Below are positions 35,451 to 46,391 of a DNA stretch of 64,000 bases, in pieces (the first letter of the stretch is position 1; each line of letters begins with the position of its first letter). The translations under genes were made by a program, and so were the position numbers. The stretch covers positions 3,159,766 through 3,223,765 of the forward strand of contig NZ_CP109901.1 in the NCBI RefSeq assembly GCF_033095805.1, in the 5' to 3' direction. The DNA comes from Serratia sp. UGAL515B_01 (GTDB lineage Bacteria; Pseudomonadota; Gammaproteobacteria; Enterobacterales; Enterobacteriaceae). Below the pieces are notes generated by a model that was not told the origin of the DNA, made no database searches, and saw nothing but the letters and a program-made list of their open reading frames with translations.

Positions 35451-36305
35451 TTACCACAGCCCAACGACGTTTAAAGACATCAACATGCAAGCTACACCGC
35501 CCAACGCCAGCCAGGGCCCGAAGGCTAAGGGCTGGTCGAAACTCTTGCGTGTTACAACACGTTGCACCAAAGTAAATACCAGTCCACAGCTCGCAGCTAG
35601 CAGAACCACCTGCGGCAACGCCTGCCAGCCTAACCAAGCCCCCAACGCGGCAAGCAATTTGAAATCACCATAGCCAAGCGCGTCTTTTTCTGTCGCCAGT
35701 TTGAATAACCAGAACAGGGCCCATAAGCACAGATAACCCGCCATTGCGCCTACCGTTGCCTCTTCCAGATCAACAAAATGCCCTTGCAGATTAAAAAACA
35801 GCCCAATCCATAGCAGTGGCAACGTCAGCGCATCGGGTAACAGTTGCGTACGGAGGTCAATCACCGCTAACACCAGTAAAAACGACAGAAATATCCAGAC
35901 TCCCATTAACGGCATGCCCAACGGCAAAACCGCCGCCGCTAGCATAAACAAACTGGCCGTGGCCAGTTCAACCAATGGGTAACGCCAAGAAATGCGCGCA
36001 CCGCAACAACGGGCTTTACCTTTTAACCACAAAAAGCTCAACAGTGGAACGTTATCCCTGGCCACAATCGGTTGCTGGCAACGGGGGCAACAAGAGTGTG
36101 GTAACAGCAGGTTAAAACGTGGTGTATTCTCTGGCAAAGGTTGTGCCAATTGTAGCAACGCCTCACGTTGCCAGCGCGTCTCCAGCATCACGGGCAACCG
36201 GTAAATTACCACGTTCAGAAAGCTGCCAACAATCGCACCGAGCCCCCCTACCGAACACAGCCAGATCAGAGGAAAAGCCTCTGTAAAATTCAACAGCAAA
36301 CTCAT
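35451..36305 (-). CDS. gspO: Prepilin peptidase / N-methyltransferase
   Basis: GspO cleaves and N-methylates the pseudopilins GspG-K at the inner membrane. The ATG at 36,305 is preceded by GGGAGG and gives 284 aa. The cytoplasmic cysteine motif is CPRC plus RCCG, as in PulO, and the two catalytic aspartates are in AVIDLRTQLLPD and the GxGD motif GYGDFKLLAALGAWLGW. Several transmembrane helices fill the C-terminal two thirds. It is the 22-base-spaced successor of gspN. Confidence 0.94.
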   Translation of the reverse strand: MSLLLNFTEAFPLIWLCSVGGLGAIVGSFLNVVIYRLPVMLETRWQREALLQLAQPLPENTPRFNLLLPHSCCPRCQQPIVARDNVPLLSFLWLKGKARCCGARISWRYPLVELATASLFMLAAAVLPLGMPLMGVWIFLSFLLVLAVIDLRTQLLPDALTLPLLWIGLFFNLQGHFVDLEEATVGAMAGYLCLWALFWLFKLATEKDALGYGDFKLLAALGAWLGWQALPQVVLLAASCGLVFTLVQRVVTRKSFDQPLAFGPWLALGGVACMLMSLNVVGLW

Positions 36306-36327
36306 AAAACCTCCCTGTCGTTGCGGC

Positions 36328-37074
36328 TCACAAGACGCGTCCCTGAACCTGCCAAGCGATCTGCCCTTGGTCATTAGCTTTACCTAACTGATTCATCAGC
36401 GGTTTAATAACATTAGGTAATTCAGGACCACCGCGTAATTGACCATTGAACTGATAGCGTCCGTCGAATCCAAGATTGCCTTGCCCCGTCAAACTCAGAT
36501 GAGCAGAGTTCTGTTTCAGCACCAATGCAAGCGCTCCTTTCTTATCACAGCTTAATCGCCCCTGAACATGAGTCAGTTCAACTGCACCTAAAGGGGTCTC
36601 CAACTGGGCATTATGCCAGTTGATCGCCCCGCCGATGAGACTCACACAGCCGCCAGGGCCAATTTCCCCCTGCTGTAAGCGCAGTTGTAGGTTACCTTGA
36701 GCAGTAACCGGCAGCGGCAAAGGTAACTGTTGCTGTAGCCAATCTGCCGGGGCTGAGAACTGCCATTGATACAGCTGAAGACTAAACCAGCCACGCAATG
36801 TCCCAGCGCCTTGAATGCCCTGCGGACCACGCAGTTCAAGCTTCAATGCGGGCCGCCATGAGGATAGCGTAATCTGCCAGTTCACTTCTGCCAGTGTAAG
36901 CTGCTGCCAATTAAATTGGCGCAAGCTGCCTTGCCATAGTGAACCGGCGAAACTACCAATCCGCATATCCGCTGGCAAAAAATTCCGCAACACCTGTGCA
37001 GGGGCATTCCAACACAGCAACAGCAGGTAGCAGGCCAGCAACAGGACAACTTTTTTCGCTTTAGCGCCCATCAC
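36328..37074 (-). CDS. gspN: Type II secretion system protein N
   Basis: A 248-aa inner-membrane protein with one N-terminal helix (VVLLLACYLLLLCWNAPA) and a large beta-rich periplasmic domain (LRNFLPADMRIGSFAGSLWQGSLRQFNWQQLTLAEVNWQ). GspN is not essential in some species, and its exact role is unsettled. The coding sequence overlaps gspM by 14 bases. The full length is intact. Confidence 0.9.
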   Translation of the reverse strand: MMGAKAKKVVLLLACYLLLLCWNAPAQVLRNFLPADMRIGSFAGSLWQGSLRQFNWQQLTLAEVNWQITLSSWRPALKLELRGPQGIQGAGTLRGWFSLQLYQWQFSAPADWLQQQLPLPLPVTAQGNLQLRLQQGEIGPGGCVSLIGGAINWHNAQLETPLGAVELTHVQGRLSCDKKGALALVLKQNSAHLSLTGQGNLGFDGRYQFNGQLRGGPELPNVIKPLMNQLGKANDQGQIAWQVQGRVL

Positions 37075-37549
37075 TGTGTTCCAGCATCAGTTTGTTTACC
37101 GCTACCCATCCTGGTTTTTCAGGCTTTGCCGCCACATCAAAGGCCAGGATACGAATACGATATTGTCGTTCCAACTGGGTGAGCCAAAGCATCAACCGGT
37201 TAAAATCACTTGGTTCAAGAGTAACAGCCAACCGTTCTCCCTGCGGCTGTATACGGGCAATGATGATCCCCTGAGCTGAGGCACTACGCGTCACCGTAGC
37301 CGACAGGCTGATCGGTTCGCCCTGCACCGGGGGAGGTGTTTGCTGGCGCAGGCGTGGAGCCTGCTGAGACATCCATTCCACCGTATCCTTCTCACGTGAG
37401 ATAGTATGCTGCCACTGCTCTGCCCGTTGTTGCCAAGGCTGCCATAGCGTGTAGTAGCACAAGCTCAGGACAATCAACACCCCGCATCCCAATAGCAGCC
37501 CACGTTCACGGGGGCTGATCTGCAACCAACGGCGTTTTAGCTCATTCAT
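37061..37549 (-). CDS. gspM: Type II secretion system protein M
   Basis: A bitopic inner-membrane protein of 162 aa: short cytoplasmic N-terminus (MNELKRRWLQISPRERGLLLG), one transmembrane helix (~18-35), coiled-coil-prone stretch, and a ferredoxin-like periplasmic domain. It partners with GspL in the assembly platform. It overlaps gspL by 8 bases and gspN by 14. Confidence 0.93.
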   Translation of the reverse strand: MNELKRRWLQISPRERGLLLGCGVLIVLSLCYYTLWQPWQQRAEQWQHTISREKDTVEWMSQQAPRLRQQTPPPVQGEPISLSATVTRSASAQGIIIARIQPQGERLAVTLEPSDFNRLMLWLTQLERQYRIRILAFDVAAKPEKPGWVAVNKLMLEHSDGR

Positions 37550-38732
37550 CCTGTATCCCCAGAATCAATCGGCTCTCTACCCTGCCTTGACCCTGCTTAA
37601 CTTCACCAGGTTGCACCCGATAATGCTGCCCAATACTGTTCTGGAACTGTTCCAAAGCTTGGAATGAGGGAGCTTGTAGATCGATTTTCATTTCTTTACG
37701 ACCGGCGTCATAGGACAACGCCTGTAGATGGATTGTCGAGTTTTTGGCGATCAACTGCTGCAACTGACGCATCTGCTCGTTCAACCCGGTCTGTCCGATA
37801 GGTTGTAACTCCTGCAAATGTTGTTGCATTTGTACCCGTGGGTTAACCACATTTTTCTCTGCCGGGAACAGTTGTTGGTAAAGCCGCACACTCTGCGTCC
37901 GCCAGTATTCTGCCTGTTGCCAAAGCCTATAGTGCGACAATCCTGCATCGACACTCAGTAACAGTAAGTAGCCCGCCAGCACCAGCATCACCGGGCGCCA
38001 GGGGCGTAAACCCGCACGCCAAGGGCTAGCACGGGTAAACTCCCCCTGACGTAGATCTGCACCATGATAAACTTCACCTTCTGCCGCCAGTTGCAATAAA
38101 TCCCGCCTTGGTTGCTCACGCCATTCGAGCGTACCTACCGTCGTTGATGGGGGCGCTGAATAACTGGCGATAAACGATGGTGACCATATCGCCAACAATT
38201 CAGGCAGCCAAGAGGATTCCACTATCATCCCGGCATGAGCCTCCCGGCGGAACAGCCATTGATCGTTCAGGCAAACAGCACTCCAACCGTCAGCAACCAG
38301 CGGTAGCATCAGCACGTCGGGGAGTAATGCCTGTATGCGAACCCCCAGTTGCTCACAGCGGGCAATCCAGCGCTGCATGGCCGATTTCTCTACCACCGCG
38401 ACGTCACACTGGTCACCCGTTTGTTGCAAAATGGCAAAGTGAAGATGCTCGACATCTGTTGCCAGTTGCTCCTCCAGCATAAACGGCAACACCTGCAGGC
38501 TCTGACGTCGTGCCCGTCGCGGCAGCGTCACCTGATGGAAAGCAAACTCGCTTGCCGGAACCAGTACCCATGCGGGGTAAGTGGCCAGTAGACGTGCCAG
38601 TTCCGGGTCAGACTCTCCTGCAGCCAGGTTCCCTTGCCGGTGAGCCCATCGCCACTGTATCGGCTGGGTATCGGTACTGGGTAACCGCAGGATCAACCGT
38701 GCTTCTCCGTTGCGCTTTATATTCTCAGTCAA
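37542..38732 (-). CDS. gspL: Type II secretion system protein L
   Basis: GspL links the ATPase GspE to the membrane platform. The 396-aa protein has an actin-like cytoplasmic domain (residues ~1-240), a single transmembrane helix near 250 (PVMLVLAGYLLLLSVDAGL) and a periplasmic ferredoxin-like domain. It starts with an ATGA-type 4-base overlap with the end of gspK. Confidence 0.93.
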   Translation of the reverse strand: MTENIKRNGEARLILRLPSTDTQPIQWRWAHRQGNLAAGESDPELARLLATYPAWVLVPASEFAFHQVTLPRRARRQSLQVLPFMLEEQLATDVEHLHFAILQQTGDQCDVAVVEKSAMQRWIARCEQLGVRIQALLPDVLMLPLVADGWSAVCLNDQWLFRREAHAGMIVESSWLPELLAIWSPSFIASYSAPPSTTVGTLEWREQPRRDLLQLAAEGEVYHGADLRQGEFTRASPWRAGLRPWRPVMLVLAGYLLLLSVDAGLSHYRLWQQAEYWRTQSVRLYQQLFPAEKNVVNPRVQMQQHLQELQPIGQTGLNEQMRQLQQLIAKNSTIHLQALSYDAGRKEMKIDLQAPSFQALEQFQNSIGQHYRVQPGEVKQGQGRVESRLILGIQDE

Positions 38733-39706
38733 GGCATCACCATCATGCTTAATCCGTATTTCCGCTGTACCACATGAAAACTATTGCCTGCATTCTGCAA
38801 TAAACTCTGCTGACTAAAATGGTTATTTCCCATCAGCACGCTGAAATTAGCGAGAAAAAAGTCGCTTTTAACCGCCAGCATTGGCTTGGCAGCTGTGGTA
38901 TCAAATGCCTGTAACGACGATTGAGTCAAGAATTCTGCCACGCTGCTCCATCCTTCACGTGGTCGCTGTTGCAATAACTGCGAAGCCTCTGCTGAAGAAA
39001 GTTCGTTTAGAAACAGTGCCACCATTAAAGGCGTTTGAGAGATACGTAAAGTGTTTACATTCACTAGTAACTTCTGTGTTGGCAGTGCGCACACATAAGG
39101 CAACAACCGTTGATAAATACCGGTGTCAACGCCATAGACCGTGCGCAATTCGCTAACATCCTTCATCGGTTGATTGGCTGGAAGGTAAGGCTCATCCAGC
39201 GCCATATAAACATCATCTTCCGCACCATTGATGCCGGGTTCGCTGTCGCTGTCTATCCAATCGCGCAGGGCGGCAGTCACCTGTTCAGACCGCAGCGGTT
39301 CTTCTCCTAGATTGATTAATAGCTGCGTAAATACCTGGGCGGGGTAAGGTATACCTGCCTGTCCCTCTGCTCCTTGATTGATGGCGTTAAGATTAAAGCA
39401 GGCTTGAGCATCAACGATTTGCCCCAACACTTCCCCGCCTTCAACCGGGAATCGACGTTCATCTTGCGCCCAGTTTTGTGCCAGATGCGTTTTATTCGGT
39501 GAATCCAGCATGTCTCTTTGCAAAATGGTCCCTGCCAGCGCCTCTGCAGCAACGCCATACCATTTCGCCTGCTGGTGATCCAACTGCGCTACCGTGCGCA
39601 GATAAGTCCGCCCATTACGTTCTGCAATGGTAGCAGCAACCGTAACCATCAGGGCAAGGATCAACAGCACCACCAACAGCGCAACGCCTTTCTGCCGAGA
39701 CTTCAC
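38729..39706 (-). CDS. gspK: Type II secretion minor pseudopilin GspK
   Basis: GspK caps the pseudopilus tip with GspI and GspJ. The 325-aa precursor has the leader MKSRQKG, then [25 protein letters not shown]. The +5 glutamate of other pseudopilins is replaced by Val, as expected for GspK. The large C-terminal alpha domain contains [19 protein letters not shown] (calcium-binding region in homologues). It overlaps gspJ and gspL by 4 bases each. Confidence 0.94.
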   Translation of the reverse strand: MKSRQKGVALLVVLLILALMVTVAATIAERNGRTYLRTVAQLDHQQAKWYGVAAEALAGTILQRDMLDSPNKTHLAQNWAQDERRFPVEGGEVLGQIVDAQACFNLNAINQGAEGQAGIPYPAQVFTQLLINLGEEPLRSEQVTAALRDWIDSDSEPGINGAEDDVYMALDEPYLPANQPMKDVSELRTVYGVDTGIYQRLLPYVCALPTQKLLVNVNTLRISQTPLMVALFLNELSSAEASQLLQQRPREGWSSVAEFLTQSSLQAFDTTAAKPMLAVKSDFFLANFSVLMGNNHFSQQSLLQNAGNSFHVVQRKYGLSMMVMP

Positions 39707-40302
39707 TCTTTCGGCCCCTCAGGGAGAGCGAACAAGCGGGTAAGTTCACCCAAGCCGTTCACCGTTAGCGTTACCTCAATCCCTTGTGGTAACGTTGCTG
39801 GATTATCCCAGCTATCCAGCCAGGCCCCCTTGGAAAAGAACCTCAGTCGAAAAGCGCTGACGTCGGTGAGCAATACCTTCATCACCGGTGTCTCCCCCTC
39901 CTGCGGGTCCGTATGGGAATAACTCAATCGTTCTAACTGATGATTGCGTAGGCGGTAGCCTACGCTCTGTAATTCCGATCTTGGCAGCGTACCCAAAGGA
40001 TTCTGCCAGCTATTTCTCGTGAAAGAGGCCGCCCAATCTTCACTCTGCAATTGGTAACGTGCGGCAGAAAGCATGCGCTCACTGCCACGGCTACGGCGTG
40101 GAATGATTTGGCCAAAGTCCTTGTCCATCTGCACAAACGCCCGTTGCAGCTCAGCCAGGCGTTGCACTTTGCGTTGAGAAATCTCGTCATTACGCATAAC
40201 GCCCTGCAATACTTGGAATGCACTAATGCTCAACGCAGCGAAAATCGCCAGAGCCAACAGCATTTCCAGCAGGGTAAAACCCTGTGCCTTTTTACGCTTC
40301 AT
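39703..40302 (-). CDS. gspJ: Type II secretion minor pseudopilin GspJ
   Basis: A 199-aa precursor with prepilin leader MKRKKAQG before [23 protein letters not shown], including the +5 Glu. The beta-rich C-terminal domain shows conserved [15 protein letters not shown]. It is part of the tip complex with GspI and GspK. The start overlaps gspI by 4 bases. Confidence 0.94.
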   Translation of the reverse strand: MKRKKAQGFTLLEMLLALAIFAALSISAFQVLQGVMRNDEISQRKVQRLAELQRAFVQMDKDFGQIIPRRSRGSERMLSAARYQLQSEDWAASFTRNSWQNPLGTLPRSELQSVGYRLRNHQLERLSYSHTDPQEGETPVMKVLLTDVSAFRLRFFSKGAWLDSWDNPATLPQGIEVTLTVNGLGELTRLFALPEGPKE

Positions 40303-40664
40303 TTGCGCACCACGTAGCTACGCAAAAAGACTAACGCGGACTCGTCTTCCTTTTTACGGCGTACTTCAACATCGAGTGCACGCATCTGACTGATTTGGGT
40401 ATCGACACCCTGCCAGCGCAGGTACCAACGTTCCCCGGCAAAAGTGACCGTTTTTTCGCTCCAACGCTTCTCCGGCCAGACATGCTCCAAATGCAGTTGG
40501 ACCTGCTGATTATCCGCCAGCCAGCTCGCCAGTATCTTTTCCTCCATGCGACCAATACCGCTCGCTTGCTGTGCCGTGGTTTGCAACAGCGCTAACCCCG
40601 CTAGCGCAAACACCACCAGCGCTACAAGCACTTCCAGCAGGGTCATTCCACGTTGCCTTCTCAC
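40299..40664 (-). CDS. gspI: Type II secretion minor pseudopilin GspI
   Basis: A 121-aa precursor with leader MRRQRG and methylatable N-terminus [23 protein letters not shown], the type seen in GspI (Met at +1). Its short C-terminal domain matches the family. It is thought to nucleate the pseudopilus tip. It overlaps gspH and gspJ by 4 bases each. Confidence 0.94.
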   Translation of the reverse strand: MRRQRGMTLLEVLVALVVFALAGLALLQTTAQQASGIGRMEEKILASWLADNQQVQLHLEHVWPEKRWSEKTVTFAGERWYLRWQGVDTQISQMRALDVEVRRKKEDESALVFLRSYVVRK

Positions 40665-41212
40665 TCTACGGCCTCATGCTCTGAAGTAGTCACTGCTCCA
40701 TTCTTATCAACCTGTAGCCAAACTTCAGGGTCGCTATCCGCTCGCAAAAAAAGCAGTTTAAACGGCGTAATTTCCCCACCAGGAAGCAGCATGATATCCG
40801 GTTCTGTCGCTTCAGCATTCGCAGACGGCCAATCCTGAAGACCTGGGAACTGCAGTTCAAGTTGCATACCCTCAGGCAGTTCATTGCCCAATGCCGCACG
40901 GCGCGGTTGCCACTCTTGCCAGGCATACCCCTGCCAGACATCAGAGCCCGACGGCACGTCACTACTTACTGGCTTTTGCTGCCGCAGGATCTTGAACTGC
41001 CAGCCGTTCGGCCGTACCTGTATCCCCAACACCTGACCATTTTGTTGGCTGTCGTCCAGAGCAAAATCCAACTGAGCCTGAAAACGTGCCAATTGCTGTT
41101 GTGGGGTATTCTTCTGACCGGCAGGAAATGACATCATCACCAGAGTGGCAGCACTGCCAATCAGCAGCACCACCAACATCATTTCCAACAGTGTAAAACC
41201 GCGCTCACGCAC
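40661..41212 (-). CDS. gspH: Type II secretion minor pseudopilin GspH
   Basis: A 183-aa precursor with a very short leader (MRERG) followed by FTLLEMMLVVLLIGSAATLVMMSF. The C-terminal domain is the GspH fold. It is 21 bases after gspG and overlaps gspI by 4. Confidence 0.93.
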   Translation of the reverse strand: MRERGFTLLEMMLVVLLIGSAATLVMMSFPAGQKNTPQQQLARFQAQLDFALDDSQQNGQVLGIQVRPNGWQFKILRQQKPVSSDVPSGSDVWQGYAWQEWQPRRAALGNELPEGMQLELQFPGLQDWPSANAEATEPDIMLLPGGEITPFKLLFLRADSDPEVWLQVDKNGAVTTSEHEAVE

Positions 41213-41233
41213 TAGGCCGCGTCCCTTAGCTGG

Positions 41234-41665
41234 CTACTTCTTATTACCGATTGTCCAGTTGCCAATGTCATCCTCAGTGTCCGGCATGCCGTCCGGCCCA
41301 TAAGAGAAAATATCTATTTGAGCGTGCTGCCCTGGGCTTAACAATTGGTAATCAGCCCCCCACGGGTCCTGCGGTAAGCGGCGGATATAGCCGTCTTGAG
41401 GGTAATTACGCGGTTCCGGCTGGGCAGACGGTTTGCTCACCAACGCTTGCAGCCCCTGCTCAGTGGTGGGATAGCGGCTGTTATCGAGCTTATACATGTC
41501 CAACGCGCTTTCAAGCGCCACCAGGTCGCTGACCACTTTCTGGTGGTCTGCTTTGTCTTTGTTCCCCATCAGGTTGGGCACGACCAGACTGGCCAAGACG
41601 CCAAGGATCACAATTACCACCATAATTTCCAACAGGGTAAAGCCACGCTGATGCTGTTGCTGCAT
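41234..41665 (-). CDS. gspG: Type II secretion major pseudopilin GspG
   Basis: GspG polymerises into the pseudopilus shaft that pushes substrates through the secretin. I use the ATG at 41,665 (MQQQHQRG then FTLLEIMVVIVILGVLASLVVPNLMG), spaced properly from GGAG; an ATG four codons upstream is inside the ribosome-binding region. The 143-aa product shows the calcium site region DIFSYGPDGMPDTEDDIGNW. It is closely similar to PulG. Confidence 0.96.
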   Translation of the reverse strand: MQQQHQRGFTLLEIMVVIVILGVLASLVVPNLMGNKDKADHQKVVSDLVALESALDMYKLDNSRYPTTEQGLQALVSKPSAQPEPRNYPQDGYIRRLPQDPWGADYQLLSPGQHAQIDIFSYGPDGMPDTEDDIGNWTIGNKK

Positions 41666-41681
41666 GTTTATCTCCATTAGT

Positions 41682-42905
41682 TTAGGAACTCATCAAGGTA
41701 TTTAGTTGCAGGATCGGTTGCAGGATCGCCAAAACAATAAACAACACAACGCCCGCCATACTGACCACCAGCAAAGGCTCAAACAACCCTAGTGCCAATT
41801 GCATTTGGGCAGAAAACTCACGATCCTGATTATCTGCCGCACGCTCTAGCATGCTATCTAGCTCACCACTGCGCTCACCGCTGGCGATCATGTGCCGCAT
41901 CATCGGTGGGAACAGTGCGGTCAGTTCTAAAGCCCGATGCAGGCTCACCCCTTCACGCACTGATTCGGTAGCGATGGTCAGTTGGCTGCGTGCGTATTCA
42001 TTGGTCAAGACTTCACCGCTAATACGCATCGCTTGTAACAGCGGTACCGCGCTGGCATTAAGGATACTGAGCGTTCGAGCATAGCGCGCGGTATTCAGGC
42101 CTCGGGCAATACGACCAATGACCGGCAGGCGCAGCAATTGACGGTGAAAAGCCACGCGGCGCGTATCCTGACGCAACAGCATGCGCATCAGCAATATGCC
42201 AAGCAGTATCAGCAGCAGTAACCAAGGGCCAAAAGTCCGTACACCGTCGCTCAATGCCATCAACATGCGGGTAGAGAGCGGTAACGCCTGTTTCATATGA
42301 ACGAACTGCTCAACCACTTTGGGCACTACGGCAGAAAGCAAAATGGCAATCACGCTGATGGCAACCACGGTCAGTACACAGGGATAAATCATCGCCTGCA
42401 TAATACGCGTACGCATCTGTTGGCGCTGTTCGGTATAATCGGCCAACCGGTTCAATACCAGGTCTAAATGGCCAGAGGCTTCCCCCGCCGCCACCATGGC
42501 ACAATACAAGCGCTCAAAGCTGGCGGGATAGCCCCCCATCGCTTCCGCCAGCGAGTGCCCCTCCAACACCTTGGTACGAACTGCCGCCATCAGCGCCCGC
42601 TGGCGTGGTTTTTCACTCTGTTTCGCAACGGCATCCAGTGCTTCTTCCAGCGGCAGCGAAGCGGCCACCAGCGTCGCCAGTTGCCGGGTTAACAACGCCA
42701 GATCGGCACTGCTAATGCCGCGCTGCCATAGGATACGTTTACCGCTGCGGGCACGTTGGTGTTCATCCTGCCCTTCATCCAGACTCACGGGAACCAGCCC
42801 TTGCTCCCGCAGAAGTTGGCGTGCATGGCGGGCTGAATCCGCCTCCTGTACACCCCGGCGTTTTTTGCCGCGCTGGTCTAACGCTTGGTAATGGAACAGT
42901 GCCAT
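41682..42905 (-). CDS. gspF: Type II secretion inner membrane platform protein GspF
   Basis: GspF is the polytopic platform protein that interacts with GspE and GspL. The 407 aa carry two homologous cytoplasmic helical domains ([43 protein letters not shown]) and three transmembrane helices (~170, ~220, ~380). It is 1 base downstream of gspE. Confidence 0.95.
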   Translation of the reverse strand: MALFHYQALDQRGKKRRGVQEADSARHARQLLREQGLVPVSLDEGQDEHQRARSGKRILWQRGISSADLALLTRQLATLVAASLPLEEALDAVAKQSEKPRQRALMAAVRTKVLEGHSLAEAMGGYPASFERLYCAMVAAGEASGHLDLVLNRLADYTEQRQQMRTRIMQAMIYPCVLTVVAISVIAILLSAVVPKVVEQFVHMKQALPLSTRMLMALSDGVRTFGPWLLLLILLGILLMRMLLRQDTRRVAFHRQLLRLPVIGRIARGLNTARYARTLSILNASAVPLLQAMRISGEVLTNEYARSQLTIATESVREGVSLHRALELTALFPPMMRHMIASGERSGELDSMLERAADNQDREFSAQMQLALGLFEPLLVVSMAGVVLFIVLAILQPILQLNTLMSS

Positions 42906-42906
42906 A

Positions 42907-44412
42907 TCACACCTCTTCCTGAAGCTGGCTTTCCGTGACGCGAACCACCTCTTCCCAACTGGTCTCTCCCGCCAGCACCTTTTCGCAACCGCTGCGGCGC
43001 AGCGTCACGTATTCATTACGCAGTTGGCGGGCAATAGCGAACTCACGTTCACCTCGGTGGATGGCAGCGCGAACCCGCTCGTCAATCAAGAGCAGTTCAT
43101 GAATTCCTGTTCGGCCCCGATAACCGGTAAAGTTACATTGTGGGCACCCTTTGTGCTGCCAAACAGTGGTTCCAGGCAGGATCTCCATCTGCTGAGCCAG
43201 CACCGCATCCGCCTGATAGGGGTGGCGACAATCAGGGCATAAGGTACGCACCAAACGCTGTGCCAACACCGCCAACAGTGAAGTTGACAGTAAGAAGGGT
43301 TCGATCCCCATATCCTGCAAACGCGACAGTGCCCCCAACGCACTATTAGTATGTAGGGTTGATAGAACCAGGTGACCGGTCAGCGAAGCCTGCACCGCAA
43401 TCTGGGCAGTTTCGCTATCACGAATTTCCCCCACCAGCACCACATCGGGGTCCTGACGCAAAATAGCGCGCAAGCCACGGGCGAAGGTCATATCCACCTT
43501 AGGGTTGACCTGAGTCTGGCCGATACCGTCCAATTCGTATTCGATAGGATCTTCGACTGTCATGATGTTGCGTTCACTGGCATTCAACCGGCTCAGTGCC
43601 GCATACAGCGTGGTACTCTTGCCGGAGCCTGTTGGGCCAGTCACCAGAATAATACCGTGGGGGCGTTGGATAAGTTCATCGATCTGCCGCTGGTTTTGCT
43701 GCGACATACCCAGGGTGTTCAGATCGAGGTTAACGCTATTTTTATCCAGCAAACGCAATACGATCCGCTCGCCATAATTGGAAGGCAAGGTGGAAACACG
43801 CACGTCGATAGCTCGACCACCGATGCGCAATGCCATGCGGCCATCCTGTGGAACGCGTTTTTCCGCAATGTCCAGCCGTGCCATCACTTTGATACGGGAT
43901 ATCAACAACGATGCCAACCGCCGCTGGGGCCGCAGGATTTCGCGCAGCACGCCATCCACCCGAAAACGGATCTGCAGATGACGTTCATAGGTTTCAATGT
44001 GGATATCCGACGCTTTGTCTTTAATCGCCTCGGTCAGCATCGCGTTGATCAAACGAATAATCGGCGCATCATCGTCAGCATCCAGCAGGTCATCACTGTC
44101 TGGCAGTTCTTCAGCCAGCGTGTAAAAATCCATTTCGTTGCCAATGTCAGCCATCATGCGCCGCGCCTCTTCCGAGTCACGTTGATAGCTGCTAACCAGT
44201 TGCTTCTCAAACTCTTCAGCAGTGAGCGTACTGACGGTAATTGCATCTCCCGCCACCCTGCGAGCTTCAAGTAGTGCACTACCCGCGGTATCGGCAACGC
44301 AAAGCGCATGATACCCGGCCTGACCATGCAGCAGCAAAATGCGTTGCGCACGGGCATAGGCAAAAGGCAGTTGAGGGCGTAATTCACCGTTTTCCGCTAA
44401 GGTATCACTCAT
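42907..44412 (-). CDS. gspE: Type II secretion traffic ATPase GspE
   Basis: GspE hydrolyses ATP on the cytoplasmic side to drive pseudopilus assembly. The 501-aa protein shows an N1 domain, Walker [11 protein letters not shown], the Asp box ([19 protein letters not shown]), Walker B ([16 protein letters not shown]), a His box ([10 protein letters not shown]), and a zinc-binding tetracysteine region (CPDCRHPY... [18 protein letters not shown]). It overlaps gspD by 4 bases. The very long open frame on the opposite strand is a shadow of this gene. Confidence 0.96.
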   Translation of the reverse strand: MSDTLAENGELRPQLPFAYARAQRILLLHGQAGYHALCVADTAGSALLEARRVAGDAITVSTLTAEEFEKQLVSSYQRDSEEARRMMADIGNEMDFYTLAEELPDSDDLLDADDDAPIIRLINAMLTEAIKDKASDIHIETYERHLQIRFRVDGVLREILRPQRRLASLLISRIKVMARLDIAEKRVPQDGRMALRIGGRAIDVRVSTLPSNYGERIVLRLLDKNSVNLDLNTLGMSQQNQRQIDELIQRPHGIILVTGPTGSGKSTTLYAALSRLNASERNIMTVEDPIEYELDGIGQTQVNPKVDMTFARGLRAILRQDPDVVLVGEIRDSETAQIAVQASLTGHLVLSTLHTNSALGALSRLQDMGIEPFLLSTSLLAVLAQRLVRTLCPDCRHPYQADAVLAQQMEILPGTTVWQHKGCPQCNFTGYRGRTGIHELLLIDERVRAAIHRGEREFAIARQLRNEYVTLRRSGCEKVLAGETSWEEVVRVTESQLQEEV

Positions 44413-46391
44413 TGCTCTCCTCGCTGATAGAACGCGCTGATCGCCGAATTGACCTGGCGGAAAGTGGCCCCATTTTGATCCGCAGGCAACTTCAATACTT
44501 CGTTGTTCAGGGTTAACCCTTGGGTTTCTTTGCCACGTAACTGTTGCTGTTCCTGATTAAACGCCTGATATTTAGCCGATGAGGCACGGCGATACTCATC
44601 GCGATCGCGGATAATCGATGGGCGGATAAACAGCATCAGGTTGCGCTTGTCAACCTTCTGGCTATTGGAGCGGAATAAGTATCCCAGCACGGGAATGTCG
44701 CCAAGGACGGGCACCTTATCAACGCTGTCGCGTACGGTTTTGTCCAACAACCCCCCGACAACCACGGTTTCGCCACTGCCCACCAAAACAGCATTATTTA
44801 CCGTTCGAGTATTGAAGGTCGCCCCCAGGTTAGCACTGCTACTGGAAGCTGAATCCGCCACGCTGGAAACCTCCTGCTCGATTTCCAGCAGCACTGAATC
44901 CCCTTCGTTGATCTGTGGTTTTACCTTCAGTTTGATACCAACGGTTTTGCGCTCCACGGTATTAAAAATGTTATCGCCCGATGTGGTTCGTGAACCCGAC
45001 AATACCGGCACCTCCTGACCCACGTTGAAGGTCGCCTCCATGTTGTCCAGCGTTACAATGCTCGGCGTTGCCAGAATATCGTTCTTACTGCTGCTAGACA
45101 GTGCGGTCAACAGCATTGCCCAGTTGCCCTGGTAAAAACCGGCAGCAATACCGCTAAAGCTGTTCAAGGCACTGGCCATACTGTTGTTGAGAGTGCCATC
45201 TTTATTGTACTGATTGACCCCGGCAATCGCGGTAGTGATCGGCAACCCGGTATTGGTGAACTGAGTCACCCCTGCGTGTTTATTCGCCCACTGAATGCCG
45301 AGATTCAGACCATCAGCATCTTGTACCTCGGCAATAATGGCTTCAACCAGCACCTGAGCTCGGCGGATATCCAACTGCGCAATCACCTTTTCAAGATCGC
45401 GTATAACATCTGGTGCACCGGTGATGATCAGGGCGTTGGTCTGTTCGTGTGCCTTGATAGTGACATCTTTGCGCAACGCCACGGCAGGTTTCGCATCCTT
45501 CTGTTCGTTTTGAATACTACTGCTGACGCCAGTCAACACTTCAACCAGATCGGTCGCCTTGGCATACTTGAGGTAAATCACTTTGGTATTACCCTGCACC
45601 GCCTGCTCGCGATCCAGTTGCTTGATCATGGTGATAATGCGCTGACGGGAGTTAGGGTCACCACTGACCAACACCGAATTGGTACGTTCGTCGGCGACTA
45701 GGTTGGCAGTCATTAGGCTCGGCATTGCCGATTTGCTGGCATCTTTGGTTAATTCGGTCACTAGTTTGACCACTTCGGTCGCTGAAGCATACGCAAGAGG
45801 CACGGTCACCACACTGCGATCGCCTACTTTGTCTACCCGCTCAACTATCTCCATCAAACGCTTGATCACCGCCGCACGTCCGGTCATCAGCAGTACGTTG
45901 GAAGGCTCGTAGTGCACCACACTGCCCGCGCCAGCATTGTCGTTGAGTTGACGCAGCAAAGGGGCGAGATCCCTGGCCGCTACGTTATTAACCGGCACTA
46001 CGCGCGTCACCACCTCATCGCCCTGTCCAGGTTCGGCATCATTAGCGACCGGCACCGCAGAGGTTTTGGCATCCTTTGAACGTACCACTTTCAACACGCC
46101 GTTCTGCATATCCACAACGGCAAAACCGTAGACGTCCAACACGCTGAGAAAGAACTGGTAATACTGTTCTTCGTTCAACATATCGTAACTGCGTACTGTG
46201 ATCGTGCCGCGCACGGAGGGATCAATAATCACCGTTTTATTCAGATTTTTACTGACGGTGTTAATGAACTCCTGAATATCCGTCCCCTTGAAACTGGCCG
46301 AAAACTCAGCACTCCATCCTGACCCTGTACCCAACAGCACGGTAGCCAACACCAGAATGCGTAAGCTCCTGATTATCCCTTTTTTAAACAA
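44409..46391 (-). CDS. gspD: Type II secretion secretin GspD
   Basis: GspD forms the outer-membrane secretin channel. The 660-aa precursor has a signal peptide (cut after GWSA), an N0 domain ([28 protein letters not shown]), N1-N3 repeats, the C-terminal secretin domain ([16 protein letters not shown]) and a C-terminal extension after residue ~600 that is the likely S-domain bound by the pilotin GspS, which is encoded in the cluster. It directly abuts gspC. Confidence 0.96.
   Translation of the reverse strand: MFKKGIIRSLRILVLATVLLGTGSGWSAEFSASFKGTDIQEFINTVSKNLNKTVIIDPSVRGTITVRSYDMLNEEQYYQFFLSVLDVYGFAVVDMQNGVLKVVRSKDAKTSAVPVANDAEPGQGDEVVTRVVPVNNVAARDLAPLLRQLNDNAGAGSVVHYEPSNVLLMTGRAAVIKRLMEIVERVDKVGDRSVVTVPLAYASATEVVKLVTELTKDASKSAMPSLMTANLVADERTNSVLVSGDPNSRQRIITMIKQLDREQAVQGNTKVIYLKYAKATDLVEVLTGVSSSIQNEQKDAKPAVALRKDVTIKAHEQTNALIITGAPDVIRDLEKVIAQLDIRRAQVLVEAIIAEVQDADGLNLGIQWANKHAGVTQFTNTGLPITTAIAGVNQYNKDGTLNNSMASALNSFSGIAAGFYQGNWAMLLTALSSSSKNDILATPSIVTLDNMEATFNVGQEVPVLSGSRTTSGDNIFNTVERKTVGIKLKVKPQINEGDSVLLEIEQEVSSVADSASSSSANLGATFNTRTVNNAVLVGSGETVVVGGLLDKTVRDSVDKVPVLGDIPVLGYLFRSNSQKVDKRNLMLFIRPSIIRDRDEYRRASSAKYQAFNQEQQQLRGKETQGLTLNNEVLKLPADQNGATFRQVNSAISAFYQRGEQ

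Noticed and set aside
43372..44274. 300-codon open frame opposite gspE
   Set aside because: It lies wholly inside a conserved ATPase gene and reads as low-complexity shadow sequence.
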